Assembly (NCBI GenBank): GCA_900466575.1 | Contig: UBMP01000019.1 | Location: 1 to 62,099 of the forward strand | DNA: 62,099 nt | Origin: Hyphomicrobiales bacterium | GTDB lineage: Bacteria; Pseudomonadota; Alphaproteobacteria; Rhizobiales; Rhizobiaceae | Reading direction: 5' to 3' | Part shown: positions 1 to 8,380 of the stretch, piece after piece | How the letters are laid out: every line of letters begins with the position of its first letter | Position numbering within the stretch: position 1 is the first letter of the stretch | Position numbers and translations under genes: made by a program | Notes under the pieces: model-generated | The model's input: only the letters and a program-made list of their open reading frames with translations | The model's database searches: none | What the model was told of the DNA's origin: nothing

Positions 1-68
1 CTTTCTCATGTGCGTGCATGTCTCTTCCCTTCCCTGTGTTCCAATTCCTGTTCATCGCGACCACAACA

Positions 69-1130
69 TCAGTTGGCTGGCCGTGTGCCCTCCCAGGCAT
101 CCTGCAAAAGCTGCCGGATGGAGGCGCGGTCAATCGGCCTCGGGTTCCAATAGGGGTTTTCCGCGGCGATATCCGCGGCACGATCGAGATGGGCCTCGCT
201 CAGACCAATCTCCTTCAGGGACAACGGCGAACCGAGGCTCTTTGCGAAATCGTAAAGCGCCGCACCCGCACTCGCCCCGAAAATCTCGCCAATGGGCGCG
301 AGGAGTTCCGGCACCGCGACGTTATTATAAGCGGTCGTATAAGGAAGCATGATCGCATGGGTTTCGGCATGTGGTGTGTCGAAACTGCCGCCCAGCGTGT
401 GGCAGATCTTGTGATGCAGTGCCATGCCGACCGTGCCGAGCACGGTCCCGGCGAGCCAGCAGGCATATTGCGCCTCGGCGCGCAGATCGAGATCGCGCGG
501 ATTTGCGATCAGCCCCGGAAGTGCAGCCTTGAAACTGCGAAAGGACTCGACCGCCATCATGGTCGAGATGGGGTTACGATCCTTCGCATAGAGCCCTTCC
601 ATCGAATGCGCCATCGCATTGAGCGCGCTGGCCACGGTCATCGGGATCGGCAGCCCGACCGTCAGTTCGGGATCGTAGATCACGACATCGGGCAGGATCT
701 TCATGTCGCGGATCGTCGTCTTGCGGCCGTTCTCGGTCTGGCCGAGAATGGGAGTCACCTCAGAGCCTGCATAGGTCGTCGGTATCGTGATCTGCGGAAC
801 GCCGGTGCGGAGCGCGATGGCCTTGCCAAGCCCCGTCGTCGAACCGCCACCAAAGGAGACGACACAATCCGCCTTTGCCGCTTCCAGCGCCTTGACGGCC
901 GTTTCGGTCACATCCACCGGCGTGTGCATGACGGCACCCGGAAAGCAACCGGCGGAAAGAGCCCCAAGCGCCTGCGACAGGGCTTCGGCATCGCCGGCCT
1001 GATGGGGCGTTGACAGAACCAGCGCACGCGATCGGCCCAGTTTCTGGACCCATTCGCCCGCCCGCGCCCGCGCGCCTGCACCGAAAACCACAGTGGCTGG
1101 GTTTGACTGATAAACGAAGTCTCGGCTCAT
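69..1130 (-). CDS. macA: maleylacetate reductase
   Basis: Iron-containing alcohol-dehydrogenase-type protein, 353 residues, the usual length for maleylacetate reductases. These reduce maleylacetate to 3-oxoadipate with NAD(P)H in the cytoplasm, feeding the beta-ketoadipate route. Visible are the nucleotide-binding segment VVSFGGGSTTGLGKAIA (near residue 95), the TIPTTYAGSE motif, and a His-rich region with HSMEGLYAKD and HHKICHTLGG typical of the family. Its ATG overlaps by four bases (ATGA) the stop of the upstream ring-cleavage dioxygenase, so the two are translationally coupled and catalyse consecutive steps. The gene ends 68 bases from the window edge. Function is by family and context; confidence is high. 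Confidence 0.9.
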   Translation of the reverse strand: MSRDFVYQSNPATVVFGAGARARAGEWVQKLGRSRALVLSTPHQAGDAEALSQALGALSAGCFPGAVMHTPVDVTETAVKALEAAKADCVVSFGGGSTTGLGKAIALRTGVPQITIPTTYAGSEVTPILGQTENGRKTTIRDMKILPDVVIYDPELTVGLPIPMTVASALNAMAHSMEGLYAKDRNPISTMMAVESFRSFKAALPGLIANPRDLDLRAEAQYACWLAGTVLGTVGMALHHKICHTLGGSFDTPHAETHAIMLPYTTAYNNVAVPELLAPIGEIFGASAGAALYDFAKSLGSPLSLKEIGLSEAHLDRAADIAAENPYWNPRPIDRASIRQLLQDAWEGTRPAN

Positions 1131-1987
1131 CGGGAAATCTCCTCAGGTGTCCTGACCATGACAAATGTGCATTCAAGCTCATGCCGGCCATCGCCGCGGC
1201 GAAATGGCTTAACAAGCTCGGGCTTGACGGCAAAGAGCGGGTCAGATGCGAGATGCGGATCATCCGCATCGAACAGATGGGTGGTGATCGTTTCGAACCC
1301 GGCCGCAGCGACATGGAACTGCAGATGTGCCGGCCGACGCGGGGGAAGTCCCGCCCGTTTCAGAAGCTCTCCGGCAGGGCCATCGAGAGGCACCGGATAG
1401 CCGGATGGCCTGATCGTGCGATAATGGAAATGACCGGCCTTGTCCGTGACGAAACGTCCGCGCAGGTTGAACTCCGGCTGGTCGTCAGGCTGCTGGTTTT
1501 CATAAAATCCTAGCGCATTCGCCTGCCAGGTCGTCACTTCCGCGCTGGTAATGGGGGTGCCCTGCAGATCGACAACCTGACCGCGGACATAGAGCGGCTC
1601 ACCCTTTCCATCCAGGCAGATGTCGCTGCCGAGAGGCAAAAGCGGGACATCGGAGCGATAGAACGGACCCCGAGGGGTGTTGGGCGTGGCACCGGCTGGG
1701 CGCCGGTTATTGATGTCCTCGACAAGCGCCGAGATGCCGAGGAGATCGGAGGCCAGCATCCACTCGTCACGTCGGTCATGACTGTAGTCGCCGATATCCC
1801 GGAGCAGAGACATGAAGCTGCGCCATTCGTCGCGCGAAGGCTGCAGCTCGCGCACCAGTGCGTGAAGATGGATTGCAAAGGACGAAATGGCGTGCGGTAG
1901 CGCCTCGTCGCGGCGACGTCCGAAACGGCCAGCCAGCTGGTCCGCCAACGGCGCAGAGGCCCCAAAGGCGTCGAAAGGGACAGCCAT
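1127..1987 (-). CDS. hydroxyquinol 1,2-dioxygenase-like intradiol dioxygenase
   Basis: 286-residue intradiol ring-cleavage dioxygenase. With the following maleylacetate reductase it most likely opens hydroxyquinol (1,2,4-trihydroxybenzene) to maleylacetate. It has an N-terminal helical dimerisation domain (about 1-100), the linker ATPNTPRGPFYRSDVP, then the beta-sandwich catalytic domain. Iron-ligand candidates are Tyr162 (GFYEN), Tyr197 (SGYPVP) and His221. The residue two places on, normally the second His of an HxH pair, reads Gln223 (AHLQFHV), with a His at 225. The ATG at 1987 is chosen because GGAGGAG lies seven bases upstream; a GTG at 2005 is in frame but has no such site. A catechol-type substrate cannot be excluded. 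Confidence 0.85.
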   Translation of the reverse strand: MAVPFDAFGASAPLADQLAGRFGRRRDEALPHAISSFAIHLHALVRELQPSRDEWRSFMSLLRDIGDYSHDRRDEWMLASDLLGISALVEDINNRRPAGATPNTPRGPFYRSDVPLLPLGSDICLDGKGEPLYVRGQVVDLQGTPITSAEVTTWQANALGFYENQQPDDQPEFNLRGRFVTDKAGHFHYRTIRPSGYPVPLDGPAGELLKRAGLPPRRPAHLQFHVAAAGFETITTHLFDADDPHLASDPLFAVKPELVKPFRRGDGRHELECTFVMVRTPEEISR

Positions 1988-2052
1988 GCAACGCTCCTCC
2001 ACCACACGTTTCGATACCTGTAGCCTAACAGAGGGGAAAACAAGTTTGATGA

Positions 2053-2065
2053 TTTCGTGGCGAAA
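2053..2065. promoter_or_regulatory. LysR-type operator (T-N11-A)
   Basis: Perfect dyad TTTCG-TGG-CGAAA in the 95-base gap between the divergent dioxygenase and LysR starts. It fits the T-N11-A rule for LysR-type binding sites. It probably serves both the catabolic operon and autoregulation. Confidence 0.6.
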
Positions 2066-2082
2066 CTATATAATGATTTGCT

Positions 2083-3033
2083 ATGAAGATAGACGAAAAA
2101 CACCTGCTGCAATTGGCTGCCGTGGTGAAAGCCGGTGGGGTCGTGGAAGGTGCTGCCCTTCTCGGCCTGACACAGCCTGCCGTTTCGCGCACGCTTGCCA
2201 TCCTGGAAAAGCGCATAGGCGAGCCCCTGTTTATCAAGGGGCGGCGCCCCCTGCAGCCGACGCCTCTCGGCCGCGAACTCGCGCATCACGGCATGGCGGT
2301 CATGTCGGCATCGCGGAAAGCTGCGGAATCGATAGACAGTTTTCGACTGGGGCGCAGCGGTGTGGTCCGCGTTGGTGGAACGCCCTATTTCATGGACGGG
2401 CTGATCGCGGGCATGGCAGCCGACTTTCAGACGAGACATGCGGATGTCCGCATCGAACAGAGCTACGGCTATATCTCGGAACTCAAGGCGGGTCTGACAT
2501 CCGGCCAGATCGATCTTGCCATCTGCCCGATCGACCTCCTGGATGAAGGCTCCGGTCTCGCGGCGGAAGAGATCCTGCCGGGACGGAACGTCATCGCCTG
2601 TCGTGTCACGCATCCCTTGCTGATGGCGCGCAAACTGCGGCCGGGCGCCCTTCTCGATTACCCCTGGGTCGCTCCGCCGCCGACAAGTCCACTGCTGGCC
2701 GACCTTCACAGCCTGCTGCTTTCGCTGGGCGTCACGGAGGCAAGAATCCGCTACTCCGGCGGTTCGCTCATGAATGTCGTAAACTATCTGAAGGGCTCGG
2801 ACGCGCTGACCATCCTGCCGCACTCGACGGTTTTCTCCATGAGAAACGACCGATCAATCACCGCCCTACCGCTCCAGATTCCACACCCCGAGAGGGCGCT
2901 GGTGCTCTTGCGACACAAGGAGGCCTCCCCCATGCCCGCCGTCGAAAACTTCGCGCGGCACATTGCCAAGCGATTCGAAGAACTGCGCCACCTCATCAAA
3001 CGCCACGAACAATCAGTGGTCTGGGGCGGCTGA
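2083..3033 (+). CDS. LysR-family regulator of hydroxyquinol genes
   Basis: 316-residue LysR-type transcriptional regulator. The N-terminal winged helix shows the classic helix-turn-helix AAVVKAGGVVEGAALLGLTQPAVSR (within residues 12-40, read as separate segments), followed by the LysR substrate-binding domain, which begins near residue 90 with VVRVGGTPYFMDGL. It is divergent from the dioxygenase/macA pair across a short gap holding a T-N11-A dyad, the usual layout for a local activator responding to the pathway substrate or intermediate. The effector is inferred, not visible. Confidence 0.85.
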   Translation: MKIDEKHLLQLAAVVKAGGVVEGAALLGLTQPAVSRTLAILEKRIGEPLFIKGRRPLQPTPLGRELAHHGMAVMSASRKAAESIDSFRLGRSGVVRVGGTPYFMDGLIAGMAADFQTRHADVRIEQSYGYISELKAGLTSGQIDLAICPIDLLDEGSGLAAEEILPGRNVIACRVTHPLLMARKLRPGALLDYPWVAPPPTSPLLADLHSLLLSLGVTEARIRYSGGSLMNVVNYLKGSDALTILPHSTVFSMRNDRSITALPLQIPHPERALVLLRHKEASPMPAVENFARHIAKRFEELRHLIKRHEQSVVWGG

Positions 3034-3123
3034 AGTGAGCAAAACGCAAGTTATGAAGACTTAAGCATTCATCCTTATAAATTGAGTGGATTTCGACATT
3101 CTTTCCGTCAAGCGGGACATTTC

Positions 3124-3825
3124 ATGCAGGCTGACAACAAGGCGGAAGACGCCGAGGCTTCGCAGCAGCGCCAATATCGATTCCTGGGGCTGGATCTGAT
3201 ATTGCAAGGCTCCGTTCTCGCGCCGCGAGCCGAAACCGAACTTCTGGCGAGCCATGCGATTGCCATGTTGCGCGAGAAAGGCGATGCCGCGCCACTCCTC
3301 ATCGACATGTGCTGCGGCTCCGGCAATGTCGGGCTGGCCGTGGCCCATGCGGTAAAATCCGCCACGTTGCTGTCAGCGGATCTCACCGAAGACACCGTTG
3401 CAACCGCCAAGGCCAATGCCGCGCTTCTCGGTCTCTCTGACCGTGCCACCATCTGCCGGGGAGACCTCTTCGGAGCACTGGAAGGGCAAGGCGCAGAAGG
3501 CAAGGCAACGATGATCGTCTGCAACCCGCCCTATATCTCGACCGGCCGGCTCGAAGGCGAGAGCGCGCACCTGCTCGAAAACGAGCCGCGCGAGGCCTTC
3601 GACGGAGGACCCTATGGCATCTCCATACAGCAGCGCCTGGTGCGCGAGGCGCCAGCGTTCCTGAGGCCCGGCGGCCTCCTCCTCTTCGAATTCGGCGTCG
3701 GGCAGGAACGGCAGGCGCAATCGCTGCTCACGCGGTCGCGCGTCTTCGAATGCCTGGACTTCCCCACGGACGAAGAGGGACGGCCGCGTGTGGCTGTCGC
3801 GCGCCTCAAGGACGCACCCCAATGA
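3124..3825 (+). CDS. PrmC/HemK-like class I methyltransferase
   Basis: About 233 residues from the ATG at 3124; a TTG at 3082 is in frame but less likely. SAM-binding motif I is DMCCGSGNVGLAVAHA, the acidic motif II follows at LLSADL, and the substrate motif NPPYIS is that of N5-glutamine or N6-adenine methyltransferases such as PrmC/HemK. The true PrmC is normally next to prfA; here it is not, so the target is unknown. Its stop overlaps the start of the following acetyltransferase-like gene (ATGA), so the two are co-translated. Possible roles are protein or small-molecule methylation. Confidence 0.75.
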   Translation: MQADNKAEDAEASQQRQYRFLGLDLILQGSVLAPRAETELLASHAIAMLREKGDAAPLLIDMCCGSGNVGLAVAHAVKSATLLSADLTEDTVATAKANAALLGLSDRATICRGDLFGALEGQGAEGKATMIVCNPPYISTGRLEGESAHLLENEPREAFDGGPYGISIQQRLVREAPAFLRPGGLLLFEFGVGQERQAQSLLTRSRVFECLDFPTDEEGRPRVAVARLKDAPQ

Positions 3826-4919
3826 GCGAGGTGCGGCCTCTTTCCGCAGACGATATCAGCGCGGTCAGCGCGCTCTATTACCGGATACTCCGCCATAGCA
3901 AGTCTCCGCCGCCGCCAGCGTTGACCGCCTATTTCCGCGCCTTCTATCTGGACGGCCCGTATCGCGATCCGGAAATTCCGGCGCTCGTCCATGTCGCTGA
4001 CAACGGCCGCGTCAATGGTTTTGTCGGCGTCCATTCGGTGCCCTATCTTCTTGGCGACCGCAACCTGCGGGCAGCCTTTTGCGGCGCCCTGATGTCGGAA
4101 GATCACGAGAGCGACCCGCTTGCCGGCGCGCGCCTGCTCAAAGCCTTCGTCAGCGGACCCCAGGATGTTTCGCTCAGCGAGACCGCCAATCTCGTCTCAG
4201 AGACGATGTGGACGAAGCTGCGTGGACGAACGATTCCCGGCTATAGTTTCGAGTGGTTCCGCGTCTTCCGTCCCGGCGGTTTTGCGGCAGCGCTCGCCGG
4301 AGAAAAAGCGTCCTTCATCAAAAGCCTCGCCCCACTGGTGCGGCTCGTAGACAGGCGGCTGCCCGCCAGGTCGAGCCTCGCGCGTTTGGCGCCCATGCCC
4401 GCGCCTGCCGGCCTGACGGTGGAAGAGGCAACGTTCGAGAACTTTGCCGATGCGGTGCGCAAGCTCAGCGCCGGCAAGCTGGCACACCCCGATTGGGGCA
4501 AGGGCTATCTCGACCATGTCTTGGCCAATGCGGTGATCAAGCCGGCCTTCGGCCAGGCCCATATGGGGTTGGTGAAAACGAAGAGCGGCGAGCCGATCGG
4601 CGCGTTTCTCTATCACCTGAAACGCGATGGAATCGGCCGCGTGCTGCAGATCATGGCGACACCCGGACGGCTCGGTCCGGTTCTCGACCTGATGTTTGCG
4701 CATGCGCTCGAAAACGGCGCCGTTGGCCTGCGCGGGCGCTCCAGCCCGGACCTGATCGCGTCCGCAACCGGTCGCTCGATGATCATGGCGACGATTTCTT
4801 CGACCGTGATTCATGCCAGGGACGCGGCTCTCGCGGAACCCTTCCTTGCGGCAGACTGCATGCTGACCGGTCTGGCCGGCGAGCGCTGGAACCGCTTCTT
4901 CGGCGGCGACTTCGACTGA
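3822..4919 (+). CDS. GNAT-like acyltransferase, two-domain
   Basis: 365 residues starting at the ATG inside the upstream stop. An N-terminal GNAT-like half (GFVGVHSVP at about 65-75, LAGARLLKAFV near 105) is followed by a second, more diverged acyltransferase-like half (about 195-360, IGAFLYHLKRDGIGRVLQIMATP), suggesting a tandem acyl-CoA N-acyltransferase fold. No substrate can be read from sequence. Coupling to the methyltransferase suggests the two act on one substrate. A 136-base gap without obvious structure follows. Confidence 0.6.
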   Translation: MSEVRPLSADDISAVSALYYRILRHSKSPPPPALTAYFRAFYLDGPYRDPEIPALVHVADNGRVNGFVGVHSVPYLLGDRNLRAAFCGALMSEDHESDPLAGARLLKAFVSGPQDVSLSETANLVSETMWTKLRGRTIPGYSFEWFRVFRPGGFAAALAGEKASFIKSLAPLVRLVDRRLPARSSLARLAPMPAPAGLTVEEATFENFADAVRKLSAGKLAHPDWGKGYLDHVLANAVIKPAFGQAHMGLVKTKSGEPIGAFLYHLKRDGIGRVLQIMATPGRLGPVLDLMFAHALENGAVGLRGRSSPDLIASATGRSMIMATISSTVIHARDAALAEPFLAADCMLTGLAGERWNRFFGGDFD

Positions 4920-5055
4920 ACCCGATCCATACAAGGTTTGACCGAGGGCTGTCCGGCGCCACCCGTGCTTGACAAAAAGCAACCGGCAATTGCCGTCAGT
5001 CGGAAAGAGACATATAGTCCGGGTCATATAGACGCTGCGGTTTCGGATTTGCGCT

Positions 5056-5934
5056 TTGCACGTAACAGACCCGACTTACCTCTCAACGGATCGGATTCTT
5101 GAGCATCCGAATTTCCTCAAGTGCCGTGAGGCCTATCTCGTCGCGGTCCTCAGTTTTTATGAGTTCGAGCGCTCGCTGATCGAGCTGATGCTGGATGGCG
5201 GCCGCATCATGGTCTACGCCCTCGTGATGGCCATGTGGGGAAGCTATCGGGAAGGCGATCCAGAGACCCTTCCCTCCATGAGCCGGCTGAAAAAGGCGAT
5301 CGATCTCTTTGGCGTCGCCAGTGCGCGGCAGGTCGACCTGATCATCGCGCGCTTTGTGCAGGTCGGCTATCTGCAAATCAAGCCGGCGCCCAGCGATCTG
5401 CGCATGCGCATGGTCTTGCCGACGCAAGCGCTGATCGAGCACGACCGCGCATTCATACGGGCGCACTACGCTGCCCTCGCCGAAATCGGAGGTCGCGAAG
5501 CCTATGCATTGCCGCTGGCCGGTGATCTGAATTTTCTCAAAAATATGCGTGGCGCCTGGATCACCACCCTGGAGCCCATGGCAAAGGAAATCTTTTCGCA
5601 AAACCCTTCGACCTTCCGGTTCTACGCGGCATCGGCGGGCATGCTCATGCTGATGCGGCTCGTCCAGCTGCACAGCCGGGCAAACGGGGGATGGATCGCC
5701 GTCGATTATACAGATTTCGGTCGCCGTTTCGGTGTATCCCGCACGCATGTCCGAACGCTTTTGAAGGCAGCCGCCGCCGATGGCGAGATCGAACTGGACG
5801 CACGCGGAAACCTGCGTTTGCAGCCAAGTCTCCTTGCAGCCTTCGATCGCAATGTCGCGGGCCGGATGTCGCTTCTGGATCGCGCGCATTCGTCCGCCCT
5901 TGCAAACCTGAGGCCGTTGGTCTCTGCCGAGTAG
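5056..5934 (+). CDS. hypothetical winged-helix-like protein
   Basis: 292 residues, TTG start assigned because no ATG occurs in frame before residue 43. The C-terminal third contains IAVDYTDFGRRFGVSRTHVR, a convincing helix-turn-helix, followed by a LLKAAAADGEIELD wing-like segment. An earlier segment (SRLKKAIDLFGVASARQVD) resembles a second winged helix, so it may carry two DNA-binding modules. No ligand domain is recognised. It stands alone; a role as transcription regulator is inferred from the HTH only. Confidence 0.55.
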   Translation: MHVTDPTYLSTDRILEHPNFLKCREAYLVAVLSFYEFERSLIELMLDGGRIMVYALVMAMWGSYREGDPETLPSMSRLKKAIDLFGVASARQVDLIIARFVQVGYLQIKPAPSDLRMRMVLPTQALIEHDRAFIRAHYAALAEIGGREAYALPLAGDLNFLKNMRGAWITTLEPMAKEIFSQNPSTFRFYAASAGMLMLMRLVQLHSRANGGWIAVDYTDFGRRFGVSRTHVRTLLKAAAADGEIELDARGNLRLQPSLLAAFDRNVAGRMSLLDRAHSSALANLRPLVSAE

Positions 5935-6161
5935 CAGACGGGGTCTCTCAAGGGATCGCGCGGCAATAATTGCATGCAAATTTCTCCATGGACAGCCGGG
6001 CGGCGCCCGGTATCCTTTTCAACAACAGTCATGCAGTCGGCGCCGTGGATCAAGCCACCAGCGCTTCATACAAGGTCAAACCAGTCAAAGATCCGCTGAA
6101 ACGGGCGCAGCGATGCGCACGGACCATTTCTGCGACTTTCAATTGATGGAGGTAATGTCTG

Positions 6162-6392
6162 ATGCATCTCTTCCTGAAACTTCATCAACTCGCCGCGTCC
6201 CGAGGCGACGGCCTGCGACCGGAATGGCTCGACCTGTTGAGCAACGTCACCTCGGCCGACGGGTTCCCACACCAGCCTCCTGACTTGAAAGTCGTTCAGC
6301 CCGGCAATCATCCGGACGGCGTTGTGGTCGTGCCTTCGACAGAGAGCGTCCCACAGCTGAATCCCGCGCAGAGGAAGGCATCCGTCTCATGA
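6162..6392 (+). CDS. small hypothetical protein
   Basis: 76 residues, with a GGAGGT-like site (gatggaggtaatgtctg) before the ATG and a four-base ATGA overlap with the next gene; these are the main reasons to believe it. The sequence has an amphipathic N-terminus (MHLFLKLHQLAASRGDG) and a Pro-rich tail, with no recognised domain. It is probably the first gene of a three-gene unit with the NTF2-like and GYD proteins. Confidence 0.5.
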   Translation: MHLFLKLHQLAASRGDGLRPEWLDLLSNVTSADGFPHQPPDLKVVQPGNHPDGVVVVPSTESVPQLNPAQRKASVS

Positions 6393-6823
6393 CGCCTCCA
6401 TCGATCAAGTTCGCCGCCAAATTGGAGGATGACGACGCTGACGCCGCAGCGATCCTCTCATCGAAACTCGTCGCGTTCCAATCGATGATCGAGACGAAAA
6501 ACCGCACTCTGGCAGAAGAACTGTGGAGTGACGGGGGCTTTCATCTCATCGGCTCGGAACGCGGTGAAATCTGCCTGACGCGCCAGCAGGTCGAGGCGAA
6601 GCTCGATGTCATTTTTTCCAATCCCGCAACGTTGAACCTCGAATTTCCCAGGAAACACATCTCCATCGTGGGGAACGCGGGCTGGATTTTCGCGGAAGGC
6701 GTGCTCAGGCGCCGTGACCGGGCTGGCGTCGAGGAAGTACGGGAGTATCTCGCCACATGCATTTTCGAGAAGGTGAACGGCGTGTGGCACTGGCGCCAGT
6801 TCTTCGGCTCGGAACCTTATTGA
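6389..6823 (+). CDS. NTF2-like (SnoaL/DUF4440-type) protein
   Basis: 144 residues with the NTF2-like cone-fold pattern: a helical start (AAAILSSKLVAFQSMIETKN), a short strand with FHLIGSERGEICLTRQQ, and a C-terminal sheet ending GVWHWRQFFGSEPY, as in DUF4440/SnoaL-like small-ligand binders or enzymes. It overlaps the upstream small gene by four bases and sits 31 bases ahead of the GYD-domain gene. No catalytic residues can be assigned. Confidence 0.6.
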   Translation: MTPPSIKFAAKLEDDDADAAAILSSKLVAFQSMIETKNRTLAEELWSDGGFHLIGSERGEICLTRQQVEAKLDVIFSNPATLNLEFPRKHISIVGNAGWIFAEGVLRRRDRAGVEEVREYLATCIFEKVNGVWHWRQFFGSEPY

Positions 6824-6854
6824 CGAACCTCTAACCGGGACACGGAGACACTCC

Positions 6855-7187
6855 ATGATCATGATCACGCGCGGGCGGCTCACCACCGACTATCTCAAAG
6901 GCTTCATGTCCGCCCCTGAGGACCGTGAGGCGGCCATGCGGAAACTGGCGGAAGCCAGCGGCAGCAAGTTACTCAGCTTCTATTTCACCGCCGGCGACAA
7001 GGATTTCATCATGATCATCGAGACCGATGTGCCGGAAAAGGCGACCGCAACCTCGATGGCGGTCGCCTCTACGGGCATGGTCACCGACATGACGACATTG
7101 CGTGCCTGGACCACAGCGGAGTTCAAGGCCATCGGCGAGAGGGCTGGAGACATCCTGTCCGCTTACCGCGTTCCGGGTCAGGCGTGA
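6855..7187 (+). CDS. GYD-domain protein
   Basis: 110 residues, starting MIMITRGRLTTDYLKGFM and containing SKLLSFYFTAGDKDFIMIIETDVPEKATATS, the typical pattern of GYD-domain proteins (small ferredoxin-like alpha/beta proteins of unknown function). A purine-rich stretch precedes the ATG. It is probably the last gene of the 6162-7187 unit. Confidence 0.7.
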   Translation: MIMITRGRLTTDYLKGFMSAPEDREAAMRKLAEASGSKLLSFYFTAGDKDFIMIIETDVPEKATATSMAVASTGMVTDMTTLRAWTTAEFKAIGERAGDILSAYRVPGQA

Positions 7188-7283
7188 GACGCATACCGGT
7201 GTGACGACGCGGCCCACCGCAAGGCGGGGGCGCATATGCCCGCGAGACGCCGCCGCAACTGCCAGAGCAGCGCTTGCGGCCTG

Positions 7284-8237
7284 TCATTTGAACAATTGCA
7301 TGATCCTATCGGACTGCGCGTTGGCAATAGACAGCGATTGGTCGCCGAGTTGCTGCTGCACCTGAAGCGCTTTCAGCCGGGTGGAGGCCTCATTCATGTC
7401 CGCATCGACAAGACGACCGATCCCCTGCTGGATCGTCGCTCTCAGTGTCGAAGCAAAACTCGTCTGCAGGCTTATCCGGCTACTCAATGCGCCGAGATCG
7501 GATGCGGCGTCTGCCATATACTGGATCATGTAATCGACGACCTTGATCATATCGTCGATGTCGTCGGGCGAGGTTGTATTGTCCACTGCAATCGTCGGAT
7601 GGATGTTATGGTTTCTGCCATTCATCAAGACCCATTCCGTTGAGGTCCCCAGCCTGCGCGCGAACTCAACATTCGTGAGAATTCCGTTGTGATAACTCTC
7701 ATCGATAAGGTGCTTCGTCCCCAACGGGGCCTGCATAGAATAACGAATGGTCTGAATCGAGACGTTTCCGGTCGGACTGCGAACGAACGAACCGACGATC
7801 TCCTTATCGGTATCGTCGGCAGCATCGTTGCGGTGGAGCCAGTTCTGACCGCCGAAAGTCGATGAATCGACGATAGAATAGATCTGGTTCCTGAGTTCGG
7901 TGATTTCGGCGTTGATCTTCGTTCGATCCACGCCCGGCTCACGGGCGATCACCAGTTTCGACTTTATCTCGTCAACAACACTCAGGGCCGCCGTCATGCC
8001 GTTATAAGTCACATCGACCATGCCGGCGCCCAGCGCCAAGGTGTCCTGGACAGCCGACATTGCTTTGTCGTCAGACCGCATGGTCCTGCTGATCGACCAG
8101 TATGCAGCGTTGTTTGCAGCACTGTTGACCCGGTAGCCGGAAGAAATCTCCAGTTGGGTCTTGTTAAGGCCGGTATCAATCGACCTTAGCGTCGAAAGAG
8201 CAGACATAGCTGCCGAATTCGTATGTATGCTGACCAC
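7284..8237 (-). CDS. flagellin, orphan copy
   Basis: 317-residue flagellin of rhizobial type. The conserved N-terminal D0/D1 helix is TNSAAMSALSTLRSIDTGLN, with the ISSGYRVNSAANNAAYWSIS segment, and the C-terminal helix ends QQLGDQSLSIANAQSDRIMQLFK. The central domain is short and unlike the usual rhizobial Fla central region. It starts with GTG; no clear Shine-Dalgarno is seen upstream. No hook, basal-body or flagellin-regulator genes are nearby, so it is a detached copy. Whether it enters the main filament is unknown. Confidence 0.9.
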   Translation of the reverse strand: MVSIHTNSAAMSALSTLRSIDTGLNKTQLEISSGYRVNSAANNAAYWSISRTMRSDDKAMSAVQDTLALGAGMVDVTYNGMTAALSVVDEIKSKLVIAREPGVDRTKINAEITELRNQIYSIVDSSTFGGQNWLHRNDAADDTDKEIVGSFVRSPTGNVSIQTIRYSMQAPLGTKHLIDESYHNGILTNVEFARRLGTSTEWVLMNGRNHNIHPTIAVDNTTSPDDIDDMIKVVDYMIQYMADAASDLGALSSRISLQTSFASTLRATIQQGIGRLVDADMNEASTRLKALQVQQQLGDQSLSIANAQSDRIMQLFK

Positions 8238-8307
8238 GCGCGCACCGAATCGGTAAAGAGATCATTTACCATCGCTCACACGCACTCCGGATGACGTCAA
8301 GACAATA

Positions 8308-8324
8308 CACGTAATTTCTACGTG
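8308..8324. promoter_or_regulatory. inverted repeat upstream of flagellin
   Basis: CACGTA-ATTTC-TACGTG, a perfect 6-bp-arm dyad about 75 bases upstream of the flagellin GTG and about 55 bases past the stop of the NAD-synthetase-like gene. There is no T-run, so an operator is likelier than a terminator. Confidence 0.35.
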
Positions 8325-8380
8325 CATCGCCCCCCCACAAAAGAAATCTTTAAAATACAATTGTTTACGAAGAATTCCGC

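Noticed and set aside
18-1013. 331-codon open frame on the plus strand over macA
   Set aside because: Antisense shadow of a well-supported enzyme in GC-rich DNA; Arg/His-rich composition and no domain.
3082-3123. TTG start extending the methyltransferase by 14 residues
   Set aside because: The ATG at 3124 has a purine-rich site (GCGGG) upstream, and the extension shows no family similarity.
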